64,000 nucleotides of DNA from Choristoneura fumiferana. Taxonomy: Eukaryota; Arthropoda; Insecta; Lepidoptera; Tortricidae. The position numbers and the translations under genes were made by a program. The notes below the pieces were generated by a model that saw only the letters and a program-made list of their open reading frames with translations, searched no databases and had not been told where the DNA came from. The DNA lies in contig NC_133493.1 of NCBI RefSeq assembly GCF_025370935.1, forward strand, positions 10,800,891-10,864,890. The letters run 5' to 3'. How positions within the stretch are numbered: the stretch's first letter is position 1; the number at the start of each line of letters is the position of its first letter. Of the stretch, positions 53,705 to 64,000 are shown in pieces.

Positions 53705-54410
53705 TTTAACTCCCGACGCAAAAGAGGGGTGTTATAAGTTTAACGGCAATGCCTGTCCGTCTGTCGGCAACCTTTTGGCAATTTTAAGATAATTTTGACC
53801 TAATAGATATTTTATGTTTCTACCTAGTTACCTATTGTAGGTAGGTACAGTCACGAGCGTTAATTTGGGACCCACTCAAGATAGAATATGTCTTTTTTTT
53901 TTATTCAAGTGGAAGTGGGTCTCCTGATGATAAGAGATCACCACCGCCCATAGACACCTGCAACACCAGGGGGATTGCAGATGCGTTGCCAACCTAGAGG
54001 CCTAAGATGGGATACCTCAAGTGCCAGTAATTTCACCGGCGGCCTTACTTTCCACGCCGAAATACAACAGTGCAAGCACTGCTGTTTCACGGCAGGATTA
54101 GCGAGCAAGATGGTGGTAGCAATCCGGGCGGACCTTGCACAAGGTCCTATACCACCTGCGAGTATGACAAATGCAAAGGTTTTTTTTACGAATGGGTCCC
54201 AAATACACGCTCGTGACCGAACTGTAAGTGATAATTACAAAACAGTCCCGCAAGGAGATAGGTCGACCCCTGTCTGTGGCATCGTAACTTTCAAATGGAT
54301 GGAAATATTTAAATGCTGTTTTTTTTACGTGAAAGCAAGTTTCCTTGCTGTGGTTTAGAATCAGTTCAGCCATCTTTGAGATATTAAACATTGAAATGAC
54401 AATGTCGGGT
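53705..54410. repeat. Three-level nested element, copy 2
   Basis: The counterpart of 43943-44645 with the same three layers. Confidence 0.7.
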
Positions 54411-54438
54411 GTTATTATTTTCATCGATTCTAACCCCC

Positions 54439-54571
54439 TGTTCCGCCATCGATTGAATAAATTTATTTGACGTATAAAATGTGATGCCGTCTCTGTTTGT
54501 TTTGTTCGAATAGATGGAGACGGCATCACATTTATACGTCAATTAAAATTAATCAATGGGTGGTGAAACAG
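54439..54571. repeat. Hairpin MITE (gtgatgccgtct family), copy 2
   Basis: The counterpart of 44670-44803. Confidence 0.8.
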
Positions 54572-54883
54572 TCTTACACTGTGGTAACACTACATCAAAA
54601 TTGTATCTTATGCACGATCTCGATATTTAAATAATTCATGGCAACATTGGCACCACATCCGTCCTCTGACAGTCGTTCGTCATTGCCAAGGTTTGACCAA
54701 CGGCTTTAATTATCGCTTGTACCGCTTCCGCATAAATCGGTTAAGGGTAACGCTTCCGAAATAAAAAGCTAGTTTTCCTTCAGTTCCAGTTGAATAACTC
54801 AATGTGGATACCTATTTCATTTCAAATAACGAATTTGTCTTTGGCATTATTCCCACTGCCCAAAGTGTGCCCACAAAAATCAT

Positions 54884-55233
54884 CCATACTAATATAAATA
54901 CGAAAGTGTGTGTGTTTGTATGTTTGTTTGTCTTTCACGTCGAAACGGAGCGACGGATCAACGTGATTTTTGGCATAGAGATAGTTTATGGGCCAGAGAG
55001 TGACATAGGCAACTTTATATCCCGGAAAAATGCACAGTTCCCGAGGGAACAGCAGGGCTTACTACGAAACTCAAAACTCGAAGTTCGTGTCGTGCGGTCC
55101 TTCTGACACTTATACTATTTAATACGAGAGCGAGACGGTACGATACGAACTTCGAGTTTCGAGTTTCGTACTAGCCCTGCAGCGCGCGATAACCGAACTC
55201 AAAGCGGGCGAAGCCGCGGGCAAAAGCTAGTAT
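54884..55233 (+). mobile_element. Lep1/Helitron-like element with nested MITE, copy 2
   Basis: The counterpart of 45124-45488; the nested MITE is at 55050-55177. The end reads 'gaagccgcgggcaaaagct', closer to the family consensus than in copy 1. Confidence 0.7.
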
Positions 55234-55624
55234 GGAATAAACGCTCGAATATACCCTAATCGATTAAGGGCCTATTCTACCACTCATCCATAAACTTTAT
55301 GTGGCAGATAAATGTGATGCCATCTCTGTTTATTCGAACCAAACAAACAGAGAGGGCCATAGATATCTGTCACTTAAAACTTAAACACGCCTTAAATATA
55401 GTTCTAGTCGAATAACTTTGTTTCACAGACCTTTGTGACCTACAGATTAACATTGGGCTGGCGCTGCAAGGTTGACAAAGTGTTCGGACCTTGACTTGCC
55501 CGATAGAATGCATTATGGCGTAAGATTTGGCTATTAACTATTGCGCACGATACTTTGAAAATCTATGCGTGAAATGAAGCGACATGTTTCTCAGCATAAG
55601 AAAGAAAGATAACCTTACTAACAA

Positions 55625-55885
55625 ACATTTGGAGAACCCCCGACGTTGTCACTTCAAAGTTCCATATCTCAAAAACGGCTGAACCGATTTTGATTAAACA
55701 TGTCTAAGAACCATCGTTAGACAACCTGCTTTCAAATATACAAAAAATCGCATTCAAATCGGTCCGCCCGTTTAAGAGCTACGGTGCCAGACTGACACAC
55801 ACACAGACAGTCAGACAGACGGAAAGACAGATACACATAGCGGTCAAACTTATAACATCCCGCTTTTTGCATCGGGGGTTAAAAA
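55625..55885 (-). repeat. Dispersed (gtct)n repeat, second unit, copy 2
   Basis: The counterpart of 45880-46140. Confidence 0.65.
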
Positions 55886-56054
55886 TACATTTGTTCACAA
55901 GTTTCACAGGTACTTACTCATGTTTGACAAATAAATTATCTTTATCTTTATCACAACACAACACAAGACACAAATAACCTAACCAGAACCTCCGATAATA
56001 ATAAATTAGACTGGTTCTCCTCAAGGGATCGTCAGATTGAAAACTATGATTTGC

Positions 56055-56322
56055 AGGTGGTAGGTCCTTGTGCAAGGTCCGCCTGGATTGCTACCACCAA
56101 CTTGCTCGCTAATCCTGCCGTGAAGCAGCAGTGCTGGCATTGTTGTGTTTCGGCGTGGAGAGTAAGACAGCCGGTGCAATTACTGGCACTTGAGGTATCC
56201 CATCTTAGGCCTCTAGGTTGGCAACGCATCTGCAATACCCCTGGTGTTGCAGATGTTTATGGGCGGTGGTGATCTCTTACCATCAGGAGACCCACATGCT
56301 AGTTTGCCATCCAGTCGAATAA
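56055..56322 (+). mobile_element. Non-coding retroelement 3' end, copy 2
   Basis: The counterpart of 46545-46812, nearly identical. Confidence 0.65.
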
Positions 56323-59217
56323 AAAAAAATGTTATCGTCACAAGTCTATTAGGGTTGTGGGCATGCCCATCGTACATATCCACCACGGTGGACCCGCCCT
56401 TGATGGCAAAGCTGAATGAGTCCTTAAAGAGCTCATAAACTTGAGCATAAGTAGGTTATTGTAATGAGCATTGTAGCAAATGCTAATTACGGAAGCGTTT
56501 TAGCAAGCATTCTAGCGAGCGTTCTGACTACTCGTAGGTTCAAACTCACGAGCATTCAAGCGAAACGACGATTCCTAATCTTGTTTCGCAGCTTTTTGCC
56601 GAGCTACCGTTCGACCTCATCCATCATCCGCGTTAATTTCTAAGAGACACCCATTCCACTTAAAATCTACTTGTGTGTATAATTCTTTCTGAATAATACC
56701 TTTTAAACTTGTAAGCGGATATTGCATATGACCGACTCCACACGCCACGCGTTGTCTCGCCTGCGACCTTAAACGACCATCCGTTGAGGAAGCGTCCCTT
56801 CACTTTGAACCGTGACCTCAGAAAATACTTTGAACTAGTACAACCTTAACACCTGATCATATCAAGAAATCAAAAGACTGGAGGAAGAAAATTAGTAGTT
56901 GAGGTATAATTCGGTTGGGAGCTGAACCGGTACGCACGTAGTAGAAATTGCTCAGAGATTCAAAAGAGTCATTCTGATGTATCGGTACTTCAGTATTTCG
57001 GTAATGTATTGTATTGTATTGTACCGAATCGATACAGACGAAGTTGGATCGGACAGAACGAAATCGATATGCTTTCGCCATAGACAAATTAATGATCGCT
57101 TTGAAGAACTGGAACTGGTAGATTTTTTTGAAATTCATACGTGCTTGTTATAGCTTAAATTGGATAAAGATATTTTGACTTGACTTTCGGAGTCGATAAG
57201 CAGAGTCGGTTCCGATATCGGAGCTGGATTTAGTGAATCAGATCACTTCTCGGAGTCGACATTACCTTGTCAATTCAATAGACATCATCTTTACGTTAGC
57301 AGTGCGTAGCAAACTATCGATAAAACTGAGTACACGGGAACCATAGCTACGGTAGCTACCTACACTACTACCTACCCCTTATTAATTAAACATTCGTGAC
57401 TCATATCCTTTCACCTGTACCTGTAACGTAAGCCGCGCGTGGCAAGAAATCGTTCCACTTGGGTTGTTACTGCATTTTAAATTAGATAGGGTGACAAGGC
57501 TCCGTTTCCACCAGAGATGTGCGAGGATTTGTTGCGAGAAATGTATTTTTTTTTTATGAACTCTTGTTTGAGCTTCGTGGTTTGTGTGTGATAGACTTTC
57601 TGTCATACATTGCTTGTCTGGGCCCATAACCTACCTGATAGACTTTCTGTCATGTGTGAAATGAAACGGAGAGAGGCACAGGCGTGTAAATAAAGCACTA
57701 TGATTCGTGTGTCACATCACATTGTCTTTAAGTAGTTGTAAATACAAATACAAATCATTTATTTCGGACTTTGAATCCATAGTGTTAGTAGTTACAAATT
57801 ATAATACTATCGCTATGTTTAGTATTTATAATTAATTACACTAGCTTAATTTAATTAAATCAAAACACAATACAAGGTTTTTGTTAAGTATAAATAAAAG
57901 ATATTGTCCGTCCAGGTGCATGGCCGTTTTGTATAAAAGTCGGTTGAAAGAGAGAGGATAGCCTAAAACGGTATTTATAAGAGAAATGTTTAAATTTGAC
58001 ACGAAAGTTTGTAGCCACACGTTAAATTTAGTGTTGCAATTAAACAAATTGTCACGTTACTTAAGGCAGACCTTCACTGTTCATCAACGGGAAACCCACG
58101 GGATCCTGCAAATTAACGTACTCGTAGAAAAAGAACAGGAGATATAACAGTATCAATAAAATGAAGTAATAGATGTAAGAATTATTAAAACTTGATTATA
58201 TTTCTCATCGATTTAATTGCTACCAACACATCAATCAATGTTAAACAATCAAATACTTTATTGTAAATAGGATTAATGCCAAAGTTCAAGACTGAAGAGA
58301 ATGTCTTGTGTATTTTCTAAATACTTTACCTTATGGTTCAACGACCTGTGATCTGTGATAAACAAAACCAAGATGCCGTGACGATGAAGCTATCGCAATA
58401 AACTTTAAGGACTACAAGACGTCCTTTTTTAAATCTCGATTTAAGGCTTAAACTGACAGTTCTTGTATGGATCTGACAGGACTTAAGACCACTTAAACCT
58501 AGATTAAAAAGCCTGCAAGTGGACGTGAGTAACCATAATCAAGGCTGTCAAAATTCTATACCGCCCTTAGTGTTTTCAGATTATCCGATCCGATATCGGT
58601 ATCGGACACGGATACGACATCGGGGCAAGTAAAATGTTTGAAATATTATCCGATATCGGATCGGAAAACGCTCTCACGTTCAATTTCATTTGTGTGGTTT
58701 AAAACGGTCTTGAGATGAGACCATTTTCATTTATACTCGAAAGTGAATGACCATCAGGCTAATCGACCATCAGCTTTATTGATTTCTTTTCTGATGGAGA
58801 AACTTTAAAAAAATGTTAAAGCAAATACTTGGTTGACTATAATTTACACAATAGTGAAGTAAAAATACCGGCCGTGCGAGTCGGACTTGCGCACGAAGGG
58901 TTCCGTCCCATTATCTATACAACATTAGACATAGCAAAAAAAACGGCAAAAAATCAAGTTTGTTGTAAGTATGGGAGCCCCCCTTTGTATATTTATTTTA
59001 TTTTAATTTAATTATTTATTTCTAAAGTGCCTGCCTGCTTAAGTATACAACTAAATATTATGTGAATATTCCAAGCGTCTACCTTTAGCCGTTATTAATA
59101 TGAAGCAAAAAACGACAAAGAACACAGTTTGTTGAATGAGAGCCCCTTAAATATTTTATTTATTTTACTCTATTTTTCGTAGGTGATTAATTTAGTTGTT
59201 ATACTGGCCACAGAATA
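56323..59217. other. Non-coding DNA in copy 2
   Basis: The counterpart of 46813-49554. No gene supported. Around 58858-58905 'gccgtgcgagtcggac' and 'acgaagggttccgtccc' is the reverse complement of a common lepidopteran repeat end; copy 1 has a partial deletion there. Confidence 0.4.
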
Positions 59218-59403
59218 CTTCTTCTTCTTCTTCCGCTGGCGCTACAACCCTCTGTGGGTCTTGGCCTCCTCCACAATTTTCCTCCAGTTGTCACGGTGCC
59301 TGGCAACCTTCTTCCAGCTGGTAAACTTTCCCATCCTCATGAGATCTTCTTCCACACAGTCACTCCAACGCTTTTTAGGCCTGCCTCTCGGTCTCTTTTG
59401 TTG
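59218..59403 (-). mobile_element. Non-LTR reverse transcriptase C-terminus, copy 2
   Basis: The counterpart of 49555-49740, same open minus-strand frame. Confidence 0.75.
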
Positions 59404-59561
59404 CGGCGTCCACTTTGTTATTACTTACATATACATAATCTGTCTATAACTATTACGGCTCAAGAGATAGAGCACTGTGACAGACGGACAGACAGACAGA
59501 CAGCGGATTCTCGGTAATAGGGTTCCGTTGGCACCCTTGGTAGTCCGTAGTCTAGTTACAT

Positions 59562-59800
59562 TATCCTACTAATATTATAAATGTGAAAGTTTGTGAAGAT
59601 TGTGTGAAGGTTTGGATGTTTGAATGTCTGTTACTCAATCACGTTTAAACCGCTGAACCGATTTAAATGAAATTCGGTATACCGATAGCTTGAGTACCGG
59701 AGAAGGACACAGGATAGTTTTTAATCCTGGAAAATGGTATAGTTCCTGCGGGATAGCGATAAACAAATACTACGCGAACGGAGTCGCGGGCAACAGCTAG
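59562..59800 (+). mobile_element. Lep1/Helitron-like element, copy 2
   Basis: The counterpart of 49898-50134. Confidence 0.75.
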
Positions 59801-60063
59801 TAAAAAATATGTCGATTTTTTTCTGTTAATCTATTTGAAGGACTAAATTAGAATTTTAATTTAAATAATTTTCTGATCAAACTACAAATAGTGCCCGAAG
59901 GTCAAGAATTCCTTTCGTGGGGGAGGCGGTCGATCTTAATCTGACCTAATCTAAATGCAATTTAAATATAAACAGAAATAGAAATATTAATTCGCTTATT
60001 CGCAAAAACACAATTAAAACACAAATAATAAAAAATAAAAACAAAAACACTTTCGCACGTAAA

Positions 60064-60165
60064 TCCCGAAAACCCCGAAGGAACAAGTCTGAGTTTGAAC
60101 CTACGATCCTCTACTTGAGAACCATTGCCATATTTGCCATAGGTCAACTAGAGTACCACAGGCTT
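60064..60165 (-). mobile_element. tRNA-derived SINE (family A), head only
   Basis: On the minus strand: 'tctagttgacctatggcaaa', 'tctcaagtagaggatcgtag' and a B-box remnant 'gtaggttcaaactcag'. Only the tRNA-like head and the start of the body remain. Confidence 0.6.
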
Positions 60166-60540
60166 CGTTGTCAAATTGCCAACTCCAAAACAATTGTACA
60201 ATACATTAAACGTTTGTTACCTTCGCTTTTTTAGGTTAAGCCATTAAGATTTTCCACGGTTCGTCGGCGATAGGGCGTCAAGTCGTGCACGAACTGACCT
60301 TTGCTTTGTGATAATAAAATAAAGCAAACTGTTTACAAAATAAATCGTGGGTCAAAGTAGCGTATTAAACTTGACTATTATGTAGTTAGGTTTCCAGCCG
60401 TGGTGTTGTTAGGTTAAAGTGCCTTGCGTTTATCGAAAAATGTCGTCTGAAGTCCACAAATCCTCACCAACTACGCTGGTCTGTCTGGTTGTCAATCAAT
60501 TATAATGAGTCTAATGAAAGAAACTTTTCCTCTTTCGCAG

Positions 60541-60646
60541 ATACACAAACATGTTGCCAAGGAAAAGAAGCAGGAGTCTAATGACGCTGGCGCTGATGGT
60601 GCTCATCCAGTCTTCAGAACAGCATGGATCGGGAGCACCGCCTGGG
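60541..60646 (+). CDS. Reeler gene exon 1 of the coding part: signal peptide
   Basis: The acceptor is 'ttttcctctttcgcag' at 60540 and the donor 'gtaaga'. ATG at 60551, 32 codons, phase 0 at the end. The first ten bases are 5' UTR. Confidence 0.8.
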
Positions 60647-63538
60647 GTAAGAGATCTTAGGGATAGGGTCTACATCCAGTCAGTGTCACAGTGACAACAT
60701 CTTGAATCAAAATGCCGGAACCTAAGGCCGGAACTGTGTTAAGTCGAGCTAACACAACTAACTCTACCCTGTGTTGAAATATTCCGAGCTTAGTGGATAT
60801 TTATTTATGGAAATTCCAATGGGAATTTATTGAAATACCAGACACTCGATTCAACTGCCACGTATTTAATGGTTCACGCAAGCGAAACCACGGGTTAAAA
60901 GGTAAAAACTAGTTAAGTTATAAATGTTAATTTTTCTTCCACAGTCTTGTCTCGACCAGCTCCCCCGGCATCCTGAGATCATGCCCCAGACCACAGTTCC
61001 CCCGTACTTGGTGGTGCCGTCGACATCCCTGGTCCGCCAGGGGGACACGATCAAAGTGACCATCGGCAGCCAAGTTGGGGCTCCCGTGCCCATTGGGGGC
61101 TTCATTCTACAGGCTAGAGAAGTGCAGGTGAGTGAATGAAATGATTTATTGAATGAATTAATCTAGCGTTTTGCGGAGGTCCATAATTGTCAATGAACTA
61201 AAAAAATGACTGAAACTTTAGGTGGCGGGTAAGCGTTTAGCGTTTATTTAGCGTTTCTGAAATCAATAAATTTAGCAATTATTCCTAAACATTATGTAAT
61301 TAGTCAGTTAAATATTCAAAAAATATCGGACGCACACTACACTGACGCGTTTTGAACTCAACCAGAGCTCATCTTCAGAGCAACACAAACGTACACCGTG
61401 CTACCGGTGCTGCCAGATTAACATCTAATAATAATAAACCACACACAACCAACGTCAAACACCCACCAAACATCTGATAGCATGGTGAAAGGTTATGTTG
61501 CTCTTAAGATGAGCTCTGGTTGATTTCGAAACGCGTCAGTGTAGTGGTGGTGGTGGTTTGTGTGATTGGTATGTGTTCTTACAGTGTGGAGGTGTAGGAA
61601 CTGCATGAACACGCATATCTTGCATAAACGTAGCTAGATCATAAGATCGCGGGTAAGCAAATAAACTATTTTAGTTCATTGATATGGAACTCCGCAAAGT
61701 AACGCCTTATTCAATAAATTAGAGACAGCAATGATAGAAACCCCAATAAGTTACAGACCTATCCTTTCTTTTCAGAATCCTGACAAGATCATCGGCAAGT
61801 TCCTTTCAGTCCCGGACCCAGAGAGCACGCAGATTATAAGCTGCCGTGGTGACAACGACACCGTAACGCACTCCAATCCTGAAGACAAGCCAGCCCTGAC
61901 CTTCCTTTGGCAGGCACCCACGGATTTTCTCGGAGGAGTCGAGTTCAGGTAACATCCTTACTACCTTCACCCCGGACAGTCACAGCATTAGGTAGGTAAT
62001 ATCTGCCACAGCGGAGCCTGCAAAAATATCTAACACGTCTACCGGCCCTTGAAACAGAGTCGTATCAGATATTTATGCACGCTTCGTTATGTCAGATATT
62101 GATGCTGGTGACTGGAAAGATCATCCATTTTCAAGTATCTATAGATATTTATGAATCCATCTTGGGATACAGTTCTTACAAGCCCAGGGTTGATTGGGAA
62201 ACACACACTGTTCAATTGCTTCGCAGGTGTTTTCCTTCATCGAAAAGCTCATGGTAAAATTACAAATGCAATTCTCTTTAAAAAAAGTATCAAATCCTAC
62301 TTTATACTAACGGACGAATCGATCTCATCGAATGGGTGAATAAGGGACCCAATGTGAGTGCGAGCTGCAGCGATGGTATGCGTAAAGCCTAGTCGATAAA
62401 TATGTAGAGAGAGAGAGACTAGGTACGAGTACATGTGACTTAGATTACAATCGCTAGAGTAATTTTTGCACAGCACCGCCGATTTCGTCACGCAATGATC
62501 GGCCACTAATTTCACTGATCACTGCTGAGTCATGGAAGTAAGAGGCGTGTTGCTACGGTCCATAGTTATATCACTCCATCGGCCACGGCTCCAAGGTCAA
62601 GAAAGGCTTTTGACCTTGGCTGTAATGCGAATTCTTGATACGGAACTCGACGGTTCCGCGATTGAGTGGTTTTTGGAATGTTTTGGCAAGGAACTGCGGC
62701 AGGAGACATTGGAATCGCTTGCATTCGTAAAAGCGTTGACCGAGAAAATGTCTGCAATTAAATAATTGCAAAAATGTCTTTAGTCAGAGGTATAATTTTT
62801 GTCTCAGGTTCTAAAATGTTTAATTGTTTGCATGGTTTAGAGTCAATACAGTACCTACAGTCAAGGAAACAGAATCACGTCCAGGGAGGAACCTTTTCAT
62901 AATAACTTTCACTGTGATATTTTGGCAAATATATATGGGATGTCAAGATGGCATTAGTATCACAAAGATTCCACCCTGGTACGCGATTCAGTTTCCTTGA
63001 CTTTACCTAAATGTTTATCAAAATCCAGAAGAAAACTGGTTTTGTTACAAAATGTAAAATAAAAGTGAATTGTGTGCGATATGATGCGATGGAAATACTA
63101 CAGTCAAAGTTGACTAAAGTTGCGCAACACTAGTCTTATAAAAATACCATTTCGACAAAAAAATATTCACCAAATTCATTGGTTGGTACTGTGACCACAC
63201 CAGCACCAATATCTGACGCAACATAGCGTGCATAAATATCTGATACGACCCTATTTCTAGGGATGGTAGGACGCGTCAGATATTTTTGTACGCTCCGCTG
63301 CGGCAGATATAACGAGTACCTAATGCAGATGATGTACCTACAGTACACATAGGTACTAATCATTTAATTGTTTTTTTTTTTCAGAGCAACAGTAGCCCAA
63401 AGCTACGCGATGTTCTGGAAGGGCGTAGAATCTAAAGTGGTGGAGGTAGTGACACCTGACACAGTGGTGACGCAGCCTCCCACCACGCCAACCACGGAGA
63501 GATCGACTGTAGTATCCCCTGTCGTTATGGAGTCAAAG
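60541..63538 (+). CDS. Reeler-domain protein, ferric-chelate reductase 1-like (5' part, 4 exons)
   Basis: The coding start is ATG 60551 (context 'acacaaacatg'), ten bases into an exon with a good acceptor, so a non-coding exon lies upstream. The protein begins with a basic n-region and a hydrophobic core (Leu-Met-Thr-Leu-Ala-Leu-Met-Val-Leu-Ile), a signal peptide. Next comes a reeler domain: Leu-Pro-Arg-His-Pro, Met-Pro-Gln-Thr, Gly-Gly-Phe-Ile-Leu-Gln-Ala-Arg, Asp-Thr-Val-Thr-His, Phe-Leu-Trp-Gln-Ala-Pro and Ala-Thr-Val-Ala-Gln-Ser-Tyr. A Thr/Pro/Val-rich linker follows. In insects this order continues with DOMON and cytochrome b561 domains in the membrane ferric-chelate reductase 1 homologue (fly CG8399, from memory). 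A short secreted defence protein (reeler only) is the alternative, but the linker argues for the long form. The gene runs off the right edge. Confidence 0.85.
60647..60944. other. Short intron of the reeler gene
   Basis: A 298-base AT-rich intron with normal borders; no feature recognised. Confidence 0.6.
60945..61127 (+). CDS. Reeler gene exon: first half of reeler domain
   Basis: The acceptor is 'tttttcttccacag', the donor 'gtgagt'. 61 codons, phase 0 both ends. It encodes Ser-Cys-Leu-Asp-Gln-Leu-Pro-Arg-His-Pro-Glu-Ile-Met-Pro-Gln-Thr and Gly-Gly-Phe-Ile-Leu-Gln-Ala-Arg-Glu-Val. Confidence 0.9.
61340..61735. repeat. Penelope-like terminal piece with inverted copy
   Basis: 'gacgcgttttgaactcaacc' and 'agagctcatcttcagagcaa' at 61343-61385 are the inverse of 'gatgagctctggttgatttc' and 'gaaacgcgtc' at 61497-61530. 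The block continues to 'caaagtaacgccttattcaa', as at 11590-11682. It lies in the intron of the reeler gene. Confidence 0.5.
61776..61948 (+). CDS. Reeler gene exon: second half of reeler domain
   Basis: The acceptor is 'cctatcctttcttttcag', the donor 'gtaaca'. 57 codons plus two bases. It encodes Ile-Gly-Lys-Phe, Ile-Ser-Cys-Arg-Gly-Asp-Asn-Asp-Thr-Val-Thr-His and Phe-Leu-Trp-Gln-Ala-Pro-Thr-Asp-Phe. Asn-Asp-Thr may be N-glycosylated. Confidence 0.9.
61985..62118 (+). repeat. MITE-like repeat (cagatattt family)
   Basis: 'atatctgccacagcggagcc' to 'cagatattgatgctggtga', the same order as 3830-3960. Confidence 0.6.
62856..63008. repeat. TIR MITE (cagtcaaggaaacagaatc)
   Basis: The ends 'acagtcaaggaaacagaatc' and 'gattcagtttccttgacttt' are inverted copies. 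A left-half relative lies at 38014-38070. Confidence 0.75.
63185..63335 (-). repeat. MITE-like repeat (cagatattt family), inverted
   Basis: 'accagcaccaatatctgacg' to 'ctgcggcagatataacgag' is the reverse complement of the elements at 3830-3960 and 61985-62118. Confidence 0.6.
63385..63538 (+). CDS. Reeler gene exon: end of reeler domain and Thr-rich linker
   Basis: The acceptor is a long T tract plus 'cag', the donor 'gtaaag'. One base completes Arg, then 51 codons, phase 0 at the end. It encodes Ala-Thr-Val-Ala-Gln-Ser-Tyr-Ala-Met-Phe-Trp and a linker rich in Thr, Val and Pro. The next exon is outside the window. Confidence 0.88.
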
Positions 63539-64000
63539 GTAAAGAATACCCATAAGTACCCCAAAATTTTGCCAATGCAGTTGTCCTCGTAGATATAAAG
63601 TAGCTGATGTAAATATCTGATCAATTTTAGAGCCCTGACTATCAAAGAACTTGTTTATTTCTACCCCGCAGAAACTAGGCAATTTTTCAAGATAAAAATT
63701 ATCGTATGTCCTTTGCCTCTAAAGCTTTTTCCATGGCAAATTTTAATTAAATCCGTTTCCTTGGTTTAAGAATAACAGAGTAATAATAGACAGACAATTA
63801 CTATCACAATTATAATATAATAAGTAAGGTAATATTATATTTTTTGTAATTTATGTAGTTAAAATGAATATTTACAAAACCGCCTATACTAAAACTTTGG
63901 ACCAGAGATACACAAAAATAAAAGGATGTACATTAAAACTAGAGAGACGGCAGCTTAGCGCAGTGAACTAACAAAAACTAACATCTCGTAATTTAATCTT
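63539..64000. other. Intron of the reeler gene, open to the right
   Basis: AT-rich, no further exon or repeat recognised before the window ends. Confidence 0.5.

Larger units (their letters stand above)
50512..60057 (+). repeat. 9.5-kb duplicated segment, copy 2
   Basis: Begins at the first base after the gap with 'aacttaattaaatggccaat', matching 40781 onward, and ends with 'aacactttcgca', matching 50379-50390. The order of internal elements is identical to copy 1. Extra pieces absent from copy 1 are at about 57740-57830, 57945-58010 and 58590-58628. Confidence 0.95.
62119..63384. other. Intron of the reeler gene, with two MITEs
   Basis: An AT-rich intron holding the elements at 62856-63008 and 63185-63335. 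The open frames at 62532-62765 and on the minus strand there are not supported. Confidence 0.5.

Noticed and set aside
53975..54358. 127-residue open frame, and its counterpart at 44207-44446
   Set aside because: It runs across the nested repeat (retroelement 3' end plus TIR element); the counterpart frame in copy 1 is broken at a different place, so there is no constraint on the reading frame.
40781..60057. A novel gene cluster kept in two copies
   Set aside because: All recognisable parts are transposon-derived and no shared protein-coding frame with sensible codon use survives in both copies; an assembly or allelic duplication explains it better.
62532..62765. 77-residue open frame as an extra exon of the reeler gene
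   Set aside because: The reeler domain reads continuously from 61948 to 63385 in phase, leaving no place for it, and it has no fitting acceptor and donor.

Overview
This window looks like nuclear DNA from a lepidopteran insect (moth or butterfly). Genes are split into short GC-rich exons with clean GT-AG borders, set in AT-rich introns packed with repeats typical of that order: Lep1/Helitron-like elements with a start near 'atcctactaatattataaa', RTE-type LINE tails ending in (gat)n, tRNA-headed SINEs, many short inverted-repeat (MITE) hairpins, and a GIY-YIG Penelope-like element. The assignment rests on recognising these families by eye; no database search was done.

Two protein-coding genes are supported, both on the + strand. 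(1) 4047-17195 holds the last eleven exons of an agrin/pikachurin-like extracellular matrix protein: an acidic lead-in, one EGF-like module, a laminin G (LG) domain, a long Lys/His-rich linker, a second LG domain and a stop codon. The 5' part of the gene lies to the left of the window. One exon (11700-11824) reads in two frames on either side of a poly-C tract, so it contains a 1-base indel, more likely a sequence error than a true mutation. (2) From 60541 to beyond the right edge lie the first coding exons of a reeler-domain protein, most like the N-terminus of insect ferric-chelate reductase 1 homologues (signal peptide, reeler domain, Thr-rich linker; DOMON and cytochrome b561 parts would follow outside). 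A non-coding leader exon for it may sit near 21709-22089, which would give an intron of about 38 kb.

The region 17.2-60.5 kb has no convincing protein gene. It is a graveyard of transposable elements: foldback elements, MITE hairpins, SINEs inserted into MITEs, RTE, Penelope-like and unclassified LINE fragments.

The most striking large structure is a direct duplication of about 9.6 kb (40781-50390 and 50512-60057) separated by exactly 100 Ns. Both copies carry the same nested transposons at the same places and differ by scattered substitutions, small indels and a few larger indels. This looks like two haplotypes of one locus placed in tandem by the assembler, although a real recent tandem duplication is not excluded. 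I found no evidence of an undescribed enzymatic or defence system; the items worth a second look are structural (duplication, frameshift, nested elements) and one protein-architecture oddity (the basic linker between LG domains).
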